Below are positions 10,989 through 22,566 of a stretch of 64,000 bases of DNA, in pieces. The stretch lies in the NCBI GenBank assembly GCA_025617375.2, contig JAMYGW020000011.1:744001-808000 (forward strand), read 5' to 3'. Source of the DNA: Acarospora socialis. Lineage: Eukaryota > Ascomycota > Lecanoromycetes > Acarosporales > Acarosporaceae. The notes beneath the pieces were generated by a model. The model searched no databases. It saw only the letters and a list, made by a program, of their open reading frames with translations, and was not told where the DNA came from. Position numbers and translations under genes: made by a program. Each line of letters starts with the position of its first letter. Position 1 is the stretch's first letter.

Positions 10989-13546
10989 TTACCCCTGCCG
11001 CCTGAAATATGGAGGCTGCGGCAATGGCGGAGGGCCCATAAGACCCTGACCCCCATAGAACGGAGGCGGTGGCATCATGAATTGCGGTGGTGGCGGCGGA
11101 GGCCAGTAGTGCGGGAGCAAGGGCTGGGGCTGGAGGAAGGGTTGGTGCTGGTGTTGGGCCGGGGGCGGAGGCGGGGGCGGGGGAAGGGGCAGGGCCATGG
11201 TAACTCCAGGAGGAAAACGAGGAGGCCTTTCAGAAGCCGGCCGAATCTCGCGTGGCCGCGAGCCTTGAGGTCTGACCGCCTTCTGCAAGGCCTCCTCGTT
11301 CTTCTCCTGGAAGTACTCCATTCCATGTCTTTGCGCTCTTTGGAGGTGATCCTCCAAACTTTCCACGTACTCCTTCTTCCCCGCCTTCTTCCTCCTCTCG
11401 GCCTTCTCCCTCTCCTCCTTTGACATCGAGTACTCTGGATGGATTTCCGACAAGTCGGCAAGCACATCTAGCATTGCCAGTTGGGCGCTCCTCAGCCCAT
11501 CAGACCTTACCTTTGGTAGGTCTTCCACCACTGTCTGCTCTTCCGCTGCTTCTGATGCCAGCGCAAGAAGGTTGAGGTTCGCCTCCGCGACGGCGCCTTG
11601 GCGGCGGCCTTGATCCGTCGCCGTGAAGGCGCGCGGGAGGACCGACGAGTCGGGCGGCTTGACTGCCCGAAGAGTTCCCTGAAGGTCGAGACGTCGTTGC
11701 CAGTCTCTCCAGCTACATTCGGTTTCATAGTTGAATCGCGCCGAATGCGGATTGTTCACTGGGGATATCGAGCGGCCGCTACGCTTCCGTCCGTTGACTC
11801 TCTGTGGCCTGAAGTCAGCTCGAAGATGCTTACTTAGTCTCGAAACTTGTAAACCAACCTCGTCGTCGGTGACATCCTCGTCACCTTTCGCTTCCTCGCC
11901 TCGCACGCATCGCATGTATTCGTGCTTGAGCCTACTTATGTAGGCTTCCTTGATCTCTTTGCGACGGTTCTATACACGGTCAGCACAAGAAATGGTCATC
12001 TTGAGAAATGAACCCTGACCTCGCACTCTCTCCTCACCACCTCCTGTTCTGCTTTAAACTTCTTTTCTTCATACTCCACCCTCCACTTGTAGTTTCGTTC
12101 TCTTTGTATTACATTACTCAGGTAATGAGCGTCAAGTCCAGCTTGAACAACTCTGAAATGGTCGTTTTGTTCGTGGGCATTGGGGCCCTCTCTCAATTCG
12201 GCGATGGAGCGTTCCGCAAGCTCGTGGAGAGCAGCTTCTTGTCCTCGAGCTACTTCACGGTAAGTCCTCTTCAAGTCTGCCATTCTGATGCGGATCGCTT
12301 CCACTTCGGGATTGGCATCTGGAGCTCTTTGCCTCCCAGGAGGGCGTCGGGTGGTGGTTTCGGACCCTTGACGACTGACTGGTGGCCTCCCTTTGCGGGG
12401 TCTTCCAGGGGGTCGCTTAACAGCAGGTGCTGGTTTTTCAAGGTTGCCATTCGATGCTTCGGGTGCAGGAGTGCGCTCCACTGACGTGATGATGTCCACT
12501 TTCCCTAGTTTTGGGACTCTTCCGCGTTTCTTGGCTGGAGGTTTCTCGTAGTTCACTCTTGAGGTTGTGGCGCCATTTCCTTCGTCGGTCGTACTGGCCA
12601 GATGAGCTGCATCATCGTCTTCATACCCTCCTTCGCGCTTTCTCTTGTTGCTCTCGAGCGCTAGTCCTGTGTTGACACCAAGTAACGCGCCGTTGCTCAC
12701 TCCGTCGGCCACGCCGGCCATATCCACCACATCAGTTGTCTTCTCATCTCCATGCCCGGCGTCTCGCTCGTTCTTGTAGCTTTCTGTAGTCAACTGAGTA
12801 TTCGCTCCCAACAATGTGCCGTCGTCCTCTCCAGTCGTTGTCCCCTCATCGTCGTGACCTGCCTCACGCTTTCTCTTGGTGCTCTCTGTGGTCAACTGAG
12901 TGGTCAACTGAGTGGTCGTTCTCAGGGTTGTGCTTTGGTCTCCTTGATTGGTCGTATCAGCCACAGTAGCTCTTACGTCATGTTCACATCCTGCTTCGCG
13001 CTTTCTCTTGTTGCGTTCTGTGGATAGTTGAGTAGCGGGCGTTACGTCCTCTCTCCTATTTCGGAGTGTATGATTAATCTTCTGTAGCTCAATGCTATCC
13101 GGCGTTTTAGTTGCGAACAACTTCAACTTCGGCGGCTCAGCTTTTCGGTTCGCCTGGACACTTGATCCTCGGCTGCGTGAGTGATTCGATCTTGATGCCG
13201 AACTCTTAGCCTTACGTGCCTTCGTCTTTTCGTCGGTATTGGAGTGCCCAGAACGCATGGCATTGGGCTGGTTGTCTTCAACCTCCGACTGGATAGCGGA
13301 AGAGGCTGCTGAGTTCTGAGTAGACGCTGCAATAGATGCTGAGCGACGGGTGACCATGTGTAGTGGTTCCGTTGGCTGTCTACAACTCCTCTTCGCTGGT
13401 TGATTTTGCGGATCTGCAGATTATTAGTCTGCTGTATACTCAAGCCGGAGGAAGAGTCCATTACCATTGTCCTTTGCAACTGTATTAACATCGCCGGAAT
13501 CGGTGGTGGAAGCAATGGCGTCGTTTTTGCGTTTTAAGCCAGGCAT
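10989..13546 (-). CDS. Repeat-containing AT-hook protein, function unknown
   Basis: Three exons (13546-13465, 13413-12020, 11969-10989) close to 818 codons. The first exon (MPGLKRKNDAIAST...) is inferred: its intron (13464-13414) has GTAATG, an actaat branch site and CTGCAG, and it joins in frame to MVTRRSAS at 13357, which is the alternative start. Residues about 155-310 hold four diverged tandem repeats, each with a core like LTTESTKRKREAGHDDE. A clear AT-hook (RPPGRPRKGRPP, about 361-372) and a second weaker one (RRPPGRQR) follow, suggesting minor-groove DNA binding. Next is a charged helical region with coiled-coil character (about 395-680), and then a Pro/Gln-rich tail with runs of prolines. 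I do not recognise the family; a chromatin role is inference from the AT-hook and basic KRKR clusters. Confidence 0.8.
12565..13040 (-). repeat. Coding tandem repeat, four diverged units
   Basis: Inside the AT-hook protein gene, four units of roughly 35-45 codons each carry TES/TER-xx-KRKREAG followed by an acidic stretch. The units start near 13036, 12919, 12802 and 12670. They are diverged at both base and residue level, so the expansion is not recent. Confidence 0.7.
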
Positions 13547-15084
13547 TACTGTAAGTCTGTCAGATATAACAGTTGGTGCTACCCAGAGAAGTACGGAACC
13601 ATATAGAGCAATTGCTACAAGTACTGCAACCCTCCCAAAGTAGAGTATATATATATAAGTAGAAACTGGTAGTAGTGAGACATGAAAACTGACAACGGAT
13701 GCAATGTTCAGGATGCAGTGTTGACACCGAGACTTTACTAGCACCGGCCGAGTGAAGTGCTCGAGACACTCGAACACACAAATAGGAAACATTTATACAT
13801 TAACAATGAATGAAAATAAATAAATATCAAGGCTATGAAGTAGTGGAAAAGACTTACTGCTTCAGTACTGCTTCGTAGTTGACTTGGTAAATTTTCGGAG
13901 GGAAGATGTACAGTATGGAGTGTCGATGTTGTGCCGGACGTATAGCTCTCAATGTTGAGAGTCTTCGGTGTGGAGGGAGGACGTTGGTAGAATTTACCAA
14001 GCGTATTTCGATATCTCACAAAAGCACAGAGAACTGATCTGATGAGATGTCGAGGCTGTTAAGCGTTGACCAAATCTTTGCGGAAGGGTATCTTGCGATT
14101 TCGTATGTAGATAGAGGTAGGTGGTGTCGATGTTATGTTAGACGTATAGCTTTCGATATGAGCTCTTGGAATTCCGATACGAAAGAACCAGATCCGCAGA
14201 ATTGACCAGAAGTATTTCCGTATCTCACAGAGACGCAGGAAATATATGGGTTGTCGAGGCAGTCAAGATATGATCGAGTCTTTGTGGAAAGCTCTGAAGA
14301 AAGATTTACTCGCCGAGTACAACGATGTTTTGTGGGAAGTGAAGGAGGAGTGTACTGATGGAAAGAAGAGAATTGATGGGCTGGAAGAGCTTTTAAAATT
14401 CGAATAGTCCACAATAACACCGAGTACAATCGTTTTGGGAAGTCATGATATTCCTACATTGAATGGCGGATTCGTTGCTGGTGAATAAGGATTTGGGCAG
14501 GAGCCCATTGATTGTTTCCCGCTAGCCAATAGCAGAAGTCGTAGCAGGAAGGCCGCAACGACAGTTTAATGTTTGGCAAAACGACCAACCACCGCAATTG
14601 ATTGTTCAATGAATCACCTTTGAGGATTACCTAGGATATTCCTATACTCAACCTCAATAAGACTAGACGAGTTGTCCGGTATCGAAGAGTTACAGCACTG
14701 GTACTCTGTGTTTTTCTACGAGACAGTGTCAGACTGGTTGGACTTGAGATGCAGTTATAGTTGATTGATGTTATGACATCTAAAGAAGAGTTTCGACACT
14801 TCCTTTTGGGCCCTAAAATCGACTGCTTCTCCAGCCATTGTCATACTCGCCGACTTTCCTTGCCTGAAACCAATCCTCTTGGGTCAAACGCCGCGCTAAA
14901 CGCTGTGGATCAAATAAACGCCAATACCATCCGAGTGCTTCTGGCAACCAAATAGCCCGAGCACTCTGCTAAGTCCTTGCCCGTGAGGCTGTCTCGCGAA
15001 CCCAATGTGGGATAAACATCATCAAAGCATAAGAGAGTTCATCGTAGTCGTGAACACTTCCTCCTTTAATCAAGAGGCTACAAG
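13547..15084. other. Long non-coding interval with a diverged direct repeat
   Basis: About 1.5 kb between the AT-hook gene start and the stop of the next minus-strand gene. It holds the upstream region of the AT-hook gene and a partial tandem duplication (listed separately). Short frames of 60-100 codons here look like no known protein. Confidence 0.5.
13918..14300. repeat. Diverged direct repeat, period about 204-209 bp
   Basis: The segment starting at 13921 (tgtcgatgttgtgccggacg) recurs at 14125 (tgtcgatgttatgttagacg), followed in both by tatagct. Further on, gcgtatttcgatatctcac at 14001 recurs as agtatttccgtatctcac at 14211. Two tandem copies with many substitutions and a few indels fit. 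Copy edges are approximate. Confidence 0.65.
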
Positions 15085-16410
15085 TTACTGGCCTGTATCT
15101 GCGTCCGTGGACTTGAGCGACACCTTACGCTTGCCGTAGCCGATGGAGCCAGATTCCGTGCCGGCCGTGAGTATAAAGTCGGGGATGGGCGGAGTTGCTC
15201 CTCGAGTAGGAGGCGTGAAACTTCTTGACCCGCTCCAGATTTCGAAGCTCGCCGAACGGATGAGCGGACTTGGACTCGACGGAAGGCTGCCAGATCGCAT
15301 TCGACTCAATGTAAGACCGTTGATGACTTGGCCTGCCATCGGTGCTGCCGTGACCACCGTACCAGGTGTGGGCGTTGGTGGCGGGGTAGGACTGGTTGTT
15401 CGGAAAAGCGGATGGATATGGTCCTCATTTGATGAAGATCTCTGCGGACTGAACGGCCGCGTGAAACCTGGCGTGCAATACTTGGGAGATTGTGGAAGAA
15501 AAGGTCCATCAAGCGCGTTGGCCGGGGACTCGGGACGGCTTCCAGGTATAGGTTCGAGGCCTGATCCTGCTGACGGTGGAGAGGACTGTAAGACCGCTTC
15601 CCGGATATGCGGCCCTACTGCAGAGGTATCCCAACTATCAAAACTATTTTCACGTGCCACGTGATCGCGTGATGAGCTTTCGAAAGACGAGCGTTTCGAG
15701 TCCCGTGCAACGGAGCTAAGGCGGGGCAGAAGCTTGGTACGCGACGACGTCGGCCGTACAGCGCCAGAAAGTGAGGACCGAATGGAACTGATAGCTTCAG
15801 AATTGGTCAGAGATCGGCGGGGCGTTTGGATTGCCGACGGTTGGGACGTGTCTGACTGGACCGACTCGGTAGTAAATGGTCTTGTCACTTCCTGCATTGG
15901 CGTGACTCTTTCAAGATTCTCTGTTGCTGGATCGGCGCCATCCACTTCCTGGGGTGCTTTGGTCCGCAATAAGGAAACTGAAAAGAAGACTGTTTGAGCA
16001 AGAATGGACGTTCCCCAGATGATGAACGCAGTGATGAGCAACTCCCATGTCCACCGGCCCTGGACAAACTGTGGCACGTCATTGAAGCATATCTTCATCC
16101 AGCTGAAAGTAACTGCGACCAAAGCTGCTGCGAGCAGAGCGGGAATCACACCGACAATACATAAAGAAGAACGTCGCCGTAGCCTTCTCTTGTACATATC
16201 AAGTCCTTGCGTATCTAATCCTTGGTATGTGAAGTATCCTAGGGTGCCAAGCGACAGGAATTGTAAGATCGTGGCTGCGAGGGCTGGTATACACACAGGG
16301 AGATGAGCGAAGGTGAGAGTAACAGCAAAAAGTGTGACGAAGACCGTTGTTATCACCGTGAGTAGGAGTGCTATAACACCAACAAACCCGAGTGCCGGTA
16401 CTCGAAGCAT
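15085..16410 (-). CDS. Four-TM fungal membrane protein, function unknown
   Basis: A single open frame of 441 codons starts at MLRVPALGFVG (16410). An in-frame methionine 23 codons upstream (16479) is possible, but the first hydrophobic segment follows directly on MLRVPALGF. The N-terminal third has four hydrophobic helices, at about residues 5-32, 37-62, 80-102 and 121-145. A basic loop YKRRLRRRSS lies between helices 2 and 3. The remaining 290 or so residues are Ser/Pro/Thr-rich with many SP/TP and RxxS sites and no fold I recognise, so they look like a disordered, probably phosphorylated cytosolic tail. The last residues are basic (GYGKRKVSLKS). The layout resembles tetraspan plasma-membrane proteins, but no family is claimed. 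An upstream non-coding exon is possible. Confidence 0.75.
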   Translation of the reverse strand: MLRVPALGFVGVIALLLTVITTVFVTLFAVTLTFAHLPVCIPALAATILQFLSLGTLGYFTYQGLDTQGLDMYKRRLRRRSSLCIVGVIPALLAAALVAVTFSWMKICFNDVPQFVQGRWTWELLITAFIIWGTSILAQTVFFSVSLLRTKAPQEVDGADPATENLERVTPMQEVTRPFTTESVQSDTSQPSAIQTPRRSLTNSEAISSIRSSLSGAVRPTSSRTKLLPRLSSVARDSKRSSFESSSRDHVARENSFDSWDTSAVGPHIREAVLQSSPPSAGSGLEPIPGSRPESPANALDGPFLPQSPKYCTPGFTRPFSPQRSSSNEDHIHPLFRTTSPTPPPTPTPGTVVTAAPMAGQVINGLTLSRMRSGSLPSSPSPLIRSASFEIWSGSRSFTPPTRGATPPIPDFILTAGTESGSIGYGKRKVSLKSTDADTGQ

Positions 16411-18408
16411 AGTGGAAGTAAGTGCCCTGAGAGCACGTGTCGGCGATGCGGAATTGTTCGTAAGCCACCACCAAAGCATTGATGCCGTGCGATGAAGAGC
16501 TGAATAGTGTGCCGACGCCTGCCACTAGACCTGGGTGTCCAAGATCGCTTCGAAGGACGCTGACTGAGAAGGTTTTCTTGTTGCTGGGGCTTTCTCACCC
16601 GTAAGAAAGACGCTGACAGCGAGAAACACAGGCCGTGAAAGATATGCTGCTGTACCGGCCCAACAATGACAAGGCAAGAGCCAGACCCACCGTCAACTGG
16701 CGAGGATGACACGTCTTGCGGGGTCTTGGAGTGCCTGTTAGGGATCGATGATCATGCATGAGCTAACCTTCGAGCAATGGAAGAGTGCAGAACCAATTGG
16801 TACAGTGGTGAGGACTGGAGACATGCTTCAGAGGATAGCGAGGCTGTTAATAGATTCCCCGATATGAAGAGAGAACTGAGTTGATCGACGCGCCGTAGAT
16901 CACAGCCTGACGCGCATGAACGGTTCGGTTGATGCTGCGCCGGGTGTGAATCGATACGCTATGATTTATAACAGCCAATTGGGGATTCGGACGCATGTCA
17001 TCTCATCGTAGCGGAAGATCTTTCGTCTATTCCTGCAGATATCGACCGATCCTACGTTTAAGTAGTACAAGGCTGCTGGAAGGTTTCGAGAACGGCCAGG
17101 TAGTACGAATATGAGCAGTTTTCGTCAATAAGTGGTTCTGACAGCATGGCAATCGAGTGCCGGCAGAGCGTTGAACAGACCCACGAGACAATTGCTCCAT
17201 GGAATAGTAGAAAATAAAAGACATGAGAAAAAAGCAATCCGATACACAAACAGGCCGCGTTTTGACAAGGTGCAGAGGAAAGCCACTTGAACGCGTACCG
17301 AGCATTGAGCAGCGAATATTGCAGGGGCATCCTGCACGACGCGAAAATGCGGCGCCGAGGCCAAGAGAAGCGAGTTCTTACAAATAGGCCAATAATGCGA
17401 AAGTGATACCTGCTCGTAATCCACATAGAGTTGCTTCAACACTGCAGCCTGCTGTCGTCGGCGTGAGATCCAGTTCAGTAGCTTAATGCGCACCGGGACA
17501 CTGCATTGACGAAAACTGACCCTGATCTAAGAATCGACCGAATTGAACGATTGGGGTTCCACGAGGGGAACGGTAGAGGTACCAACAACATCTCAATCTG
17601 ATTCCACATGCACACGAGATGAAGGGTTCCCGAGGTAGAGGCTAGATCTATATGTTGTACACGATTCCATCCATCATTTCTGTTTCGATTTCTGGCTCCG
17701 AGGTGCTGGTTTAGTCGAGGATTTGGGTGTAGTGACGCCATGCTGCACTATGCACAAGCAGGCACCTCTCAATCTCCGTCGAGGCGCGACAAATCCTGCC
17801 TCAACTGTCGGAGAGCATAGAACCGGCGTACAGGGGCGCCACCTGAAGGACGGTCCTAAAACAACCCTCTGGCCGCAAAGCTGACTACTAAGGCATGTAG
17901 TTGGGTTGAATTCGGCCTCCGTTCGGTACTTCGTACCTGCTACCGGGCCATCTTGTTGGCTTAGGTACGTATATAAGTGGGCGCGTCATTGGACGCGAAT
18001 CCCCAATCGAAATGCTAGCTCTGGGTAGGTGGGAATATGGAAAGAAGTGAAAAACGAAGACAGACAATCACCGGAATGTAATTGAGGGCTTCTGTCGCGA
18101 ACAGCATCCGAATCACGTGACTTCTCACGCTTCAGCACTTGTCCTCTTTTGGCCATGCGTTAGTGATCTTTTCGGGATTAGCGTTGAGGCTAAGGAACAT
18201 ACCGTTAATGATACCTTGCGTAGAACATGGATCCAGGCAGCTCCCCTCTAACTCACCACTGTACATCTTCAGCATAGATTCTTTGCCACACGGTAACGCT
18301 GCACAGGTATTCAGGGAACTCAGCCTCCATCACGTCACACCTTGGAGCTCATCAGAAGCGGTCGACCAGGGCAATATCCAACTGTTCGAAGTGTTGTAGT
18401 GGGGCAAT
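16411..18408. other. 2-kb intergenic region, divergent
   Basis: This lies between the start of the four-TM gene (minus) and RAD23 (plus). Overlapping minus-strand frames at 17027-17493 carry no recognisable protein. At 17926-17936 is the palindromic motif GTACTTCGTAC, and a TATA-like gtatataagt follows at about 17968. No gene is supported. Confidence 0.5.
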
Positions 18409-20101
18409 ATGAAGCTCACTTTCAAGGTGCGGCTGGAGTAAATCAAACCTGTCGTTGTATGCTAATAATCTTCTTTATCAGGATCTTAAGCAGCAGAAGT
18501 TCGTCATCGAGGCTGAACCTTCCGAAACGGTACGGTACTTCTTTGGTCTTCAAATCTAGATACAAAAACGACTGGTGATCCCCGAATATCGATCTAGATC
18601 GCAGCTGATCGATACTACTTCTAGATCGGTGAGGTCAAGGAGAAAATTTCAAAAGAGAAAGGATGGGAGGCACCCTTGCAGAAGCTCATCTACTCTGGTA
18701 TGTCACCTAAGGACGGTCCACGGGGATGTTGGCTCAAAGATGCGCAACCACTGGGATGCATTCTCTGCTTGATGAAAGCTGAGTTCAGATGCGTGCAGGC
18801 AAAATCCTGCAGGATGCAAATACCGTTGAGTCATATCATATCGAAGAGAAAGGCTTCATTGTCTGCATGGTCTCGAAGGTATTCTTGAAAGAGCTGCTCT
18901 GCGTAGATCAAGGAACATAACGCTAAGGCTTCACACAGCCCAAAGCTGCGCCAGCAACGTCAAGTGCTTCATCCACCAGTAAAGCTCCTTCAACACCTGC
19001 GCCGAATGTCGCGCAGACCCCATCCGCTCCTGTTGCAGACCCCACCTCCACCTCGAATGCACCCTCCGGAAATGCACCGGCCACTCCGTCCCCGGCCCCA
19101 GCAAGTACAACGACAGGGACCAGTCAAGGCGGGAATTTCAACGACCCATCAGCGCTCACGCTGGGAGCCCAGCGTGAAGCAGCGATCGCAAATATGGAGA
19201 GTATGGGATTTCCAAGAGCGGACATTGATCGAGCGATGAGAGCTGCTTTCTTTAACCCAGATCGTGCTGTTGAGTATCTTCTGAATGTAAGCAGTGATTA
19301 CTTGTTCGCTGTTGGGTCTCTCTAACAAAGACAGGGTATCCCCGAGAGCGTTCAACAGGAACAGCGACAAGCACCCCAGCCCGGACAAGGTGCCGGGACT
19401 GCCGGAAGTCGAGAAAGTGCCGCTCCTGCTCCTCCAAGTTCCAACACCCCTGGCACAGCGCCATCCGGGGACTCTGGCGACCAACCGATCAATCTGTTCG
19501 AAGCCGCCGCACAGGCCGGTCGGGGCGGAAGTGGCGGACGAGCAGCGAGGTCAGGAGCCGGTGGAGGAGCCGGTCTTGCTGCTCTGGGCGCAGGTGCAGG
19601 TGCGGGGGCGGGAGCAGCAGCAGCAGCAGGCGGAGAAGGCGCTGCGGCCGCCGGGCTCGGAAATCTGGACTTCCTCCGGAACAACCCGCAGTTCCAACAA
19701 CTCCGACAAGTGGTGCAGAACTCGCCGCAGATGTTAGAGCCGATTCTGCAACAGGTCGGAGCCGGCAACCCTCAACTTGCACAACTGATTGGCCAGAACC
19801 CAGACCAGTTCCTGCAGCTCCTGGACGAGGCCGGCGACGAAGACGCGCCGATGCCACCGGGCGCCCAAGCCATCAGCGTCACGGAGGAGGAACGGGAAGC
19901 GATTGAACGGGTAGGTGAAGCCGATGCAACACTAGACACTTGCTTGACATGCGACACACCCACTAACTCCCTTTTCAACAGCTGTGTCGTCTCGGCTTCG
20001 AGCGAGACATGGTCATCCAGGCCTACTTCGCCTGCGACAAGAACGAAGAGCTGGCCGCCAACTTCCTCTTCGACCAGCCGGACGAGGGCGACGACGCCTA
20101 G
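18409..20101 (+). CDS. RAD23: RAD23, ubiquitin receptor / NER factor
   Basis: Rad23 carries ubiquitinated substrates to the proteasome and stabilises Rad4/XPC in nucleotide excision repair. Seven exons (18409-18426, 18482-18529, 18625-18697, 18799-18878, 18939-19286, 19335-19910, 19982-20101) close to 420 codons. The N-terminal UBL (about 1-73) reads [20 protein letters not shown] ... [21 protein letters not shown] Pro/Ala/Ser/Thr linker follows. UBA1 (about 147-189) contains [19 protein letters not shown]. The Rad4-binding (STI1-like) domain (about 290-350) has [15 protein letters not shown] and [16 protein letters not shown]2 (about 372-415) has [21 protein letters not shown] Gly/Ala-rich low-complexity run precedes the Rad4-binding domain. 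The first exon is only 18 nt. Confidence 0.97.
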
Positions 20102-20670
20102 TCTCTCCTTTTCCCTCCACTCCTGTTTCTTGGACATGCTAGTCGTGGGCGTCGCGATCTTCTCCTGAATCCAAAGGAGCTTTCTACGAAGCCTTCTATA
20201 CTCCGTAGCATGTCTGCTCCAAGCCAGCTAGCGTAACGTTGATATCTTCCCACTCTACTCTTGCTCTAGGTCATAACTCACGGTTCGTGATTTATTTGAT
20301 AGCGCGTGATGACGACAGAATCCCAGATGAAGGGTGGGCTATGTGATGCGAGAGTCTAGTCGTTGGAGGTACACGTTATCGTGCCGAATGGGGGGCCATT
20401 TCATGACTACCTGACCTTACGAAGGGCTCTTTCTAGAATCTGGCACGTGCGTTATAGACTGTAATTCCGTTATATTGGGCGGTCGGGGTATGCGACGTGC
20501 TGGCCCCAATGCTCTATGGTGATTACAAAGATGATCCCCCATCCCAACCTCGCCCTATTACCAATAAAGTGCACATACGATGCTGCTCCGCCCCTCCTCT
20601 ACCCACTGCCAAGACCCGGATCCCCAAAGAATAACCCGCGCTGCAAACAAAACCCCTAAGATCCAAATAC
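20102..20670. other. Intergenic, convergent RAD23/SMP3 3' ends
   Basis: Between two converging stop codons. No coding or RNA feature was seen. Confidence 0.5.
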
Positions 20671-22566
20671 CTAATCACAAACTCTCCTGACCCTCCAAAT
20701 CCGCAATCCTCTCCGTCCAACAATCCTCTTCACACTCCCCCACACTCCCTCTCCCGCAAAATCCACGTCGTCGAGATTGATATGCCGCCTGTACGTCCAG
20801 ACGTGCTCGAATCGTAGATCCGGTACCGGCTCAGTCTCGGGCTCCGGCGCCGTGTAGTGGTCGAGGAAGAGAGCCGAGTACGGGGCGACGAGATACGTTG
20901 CTCCTTCTTCCTCGTCGCTGTCGGTACCGTTGACATACATATTAGAATTGGTGTTTCGCCCACGGTTGGAGGAGGAACATGGTGCGAGGGTGCTTCGCAC
21001 TTGCGCAATCATATGGTCGGGATTCACGCCCATAAGGTCCGTCGTGTTGACGGATTTGCCGTTCCCGTCTAGCAGCCAGACGGGCGGACTGTAGGTCTTC
21101 CACCACAGGACGGTTCCAATGTTGTCGGAGGAGGTGCCGAGCCATAGCTGGGTGGGAATGACGCCGCCTTGGTGGTAGAGGCCGAGGAGGATGCCGAAGG
21201 TAGCGTTGAAGACGAGCCAGGAGGCTAGGAAGTAGCGTCGGATATGTTTAGAGGTGGGGAGGCGGATGGAGGAGAGGATTAGTGGGATGGCGGGGATGAG
21301 GAAGCGGGGTTCTTGATGACGGAAGAGGGAAAGGAAGAGTGTGCCGGAGAGTGCGGATAGGAAGTATGGCGGTCGTAGTGAGGGGTTGAGGAAGAAGAGG
21401 AGAGGGATGGCGGGGCCGAGGAGCTGAGGGAGATTGATGAGGAGGTGTTGATAATAGGGGTGTAGGCCATGGAGGGCGAGGTTGGAGGATTGTGCGTTGT
21501 AAAGGAGGTTGTTGAGGGGCGTTATGGTGGGGTTGTGGAGGAGTGTGCGCAAGGTCGGTGGCCGTGAGTTGTAGAACGCTGTGTCGGTAGTAATGGCCAG
21601 GATTGTCGTGAAGATGGCGAACAGGAAAAAGGATATGAGGGAAAGTGGCCTTGAATCTAGGTTAGTGGTGTGAGGGCAGATGATCTCGAATATGGGACTC
21701 ACTTGCGAAAGAAATGGGGTAGGAGACGTAAGCCGGGTATAAGAACGAAGGCGGGGAAGGTGATGCGATTGAAGAGACCAAAGACGAAAAGGAAAGCTAG
21801 AAGACCGGAGGAGAATATAGAGGATCGCTGCTGTCCAAATGTCAGTTACTGCTGTGGCTGGCAGATTTTTAAAGCAGTCTACCTTATTCTCAACGATCCG
21901 CTGTATCAGAACCAAGCTCCATGCCACAAGCAAAGTCTCCACCGCGTTCGAGAACGTATGCGTCTGATAGGTCCAGGTGACGTAGGACGATGCTACCAGC
22001 ACTATCGCCTCACGTCGTCGTCGGGGTGACTGGACGAGCTCATGGATGGCCCAATCTTCCAGCACAAAGCTCAAGACAAACATCAAGCCTCGCAGCGTAT
22101 AGAAGGTTACCGTGGGCTCGACCTTCTCTTGTCCAGTCTCCGTCCACACCCAGCGCAGAAGCAGCATCGGCAAGCCGTACACGGGCCATAACGGAAAGAC
22201 ACTTCGGATGGGATTCGGGGATGTGAACTCCCATGTCAGATGAACTGGGTAGTCAAAGATCTGGCCTGATAAAGCTTTCGTCAGTCAATCATTGCGATCT
22301 CGAAATCGGTTCCTTAATGGTCCGAAGATGGGGGACATCCTGCATGCGCGACATGCATCCCAGCTTCAAACACATGCGCCTACGTTGCGCATGCCCAGGA
22401 ATCGAAGATGATTGGGGCTGCGTTTCAGATGGTATACCCAGAAAAGATTCGACATACCAGCTATGACCTCAGGTCCTTGAAAGTTCTCATCAGGATGGAT
22501 GTAGCTGGGCGAGAAAGCAAAGTACAAGCGGACCAAGATCAACAACAAGTACGTTCGTCTCCACAT
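20671..22566 (-). CDS. SMP3: SMP3, GPI mannosyltransferase 4
   Basis: Smp3 (PIG-Z, GT22) adds the fourth mannose to the GPI core in the ER lumen, a step needed in fungi before ethanolamine-phosphate transfer. Four exons (22566-22458, 22265-21883, 21830-21703, 21649-20671) close to 532 codons. The N-terminus [16 protein letters not shown] is the first TM helix, followed by the GT22 luminal motif [11 protein letters not shown] (the family's HPDE box) and [20 protein letters not shown]. Many hydrophobic helices follow. The conserved [14 protein letters not shown] segment lies around 21290-21330, and [16 protein letters not shown] comes later. Intron 3 ends with the acceptor ATTCAAG at 21650, because the earlier CTAG would break the frame. 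The start at 22566 was chosen over upstream codons by homologue alignment from memory. Confidence 0.95.

Noticed and set aside
11809-11833. GTAAGC...CAG segment in the AT-hook gene as an intron
   Set aside because: Only 25 nt, shorter than any intron here, and the frame is open through it.
17027-17493. Overlapping 90-120 codon minus-strand frames as genes
   Set aside because: Cys/Trp/Leu-rich noise with no conserved pattern, no good start context and three competing frames.
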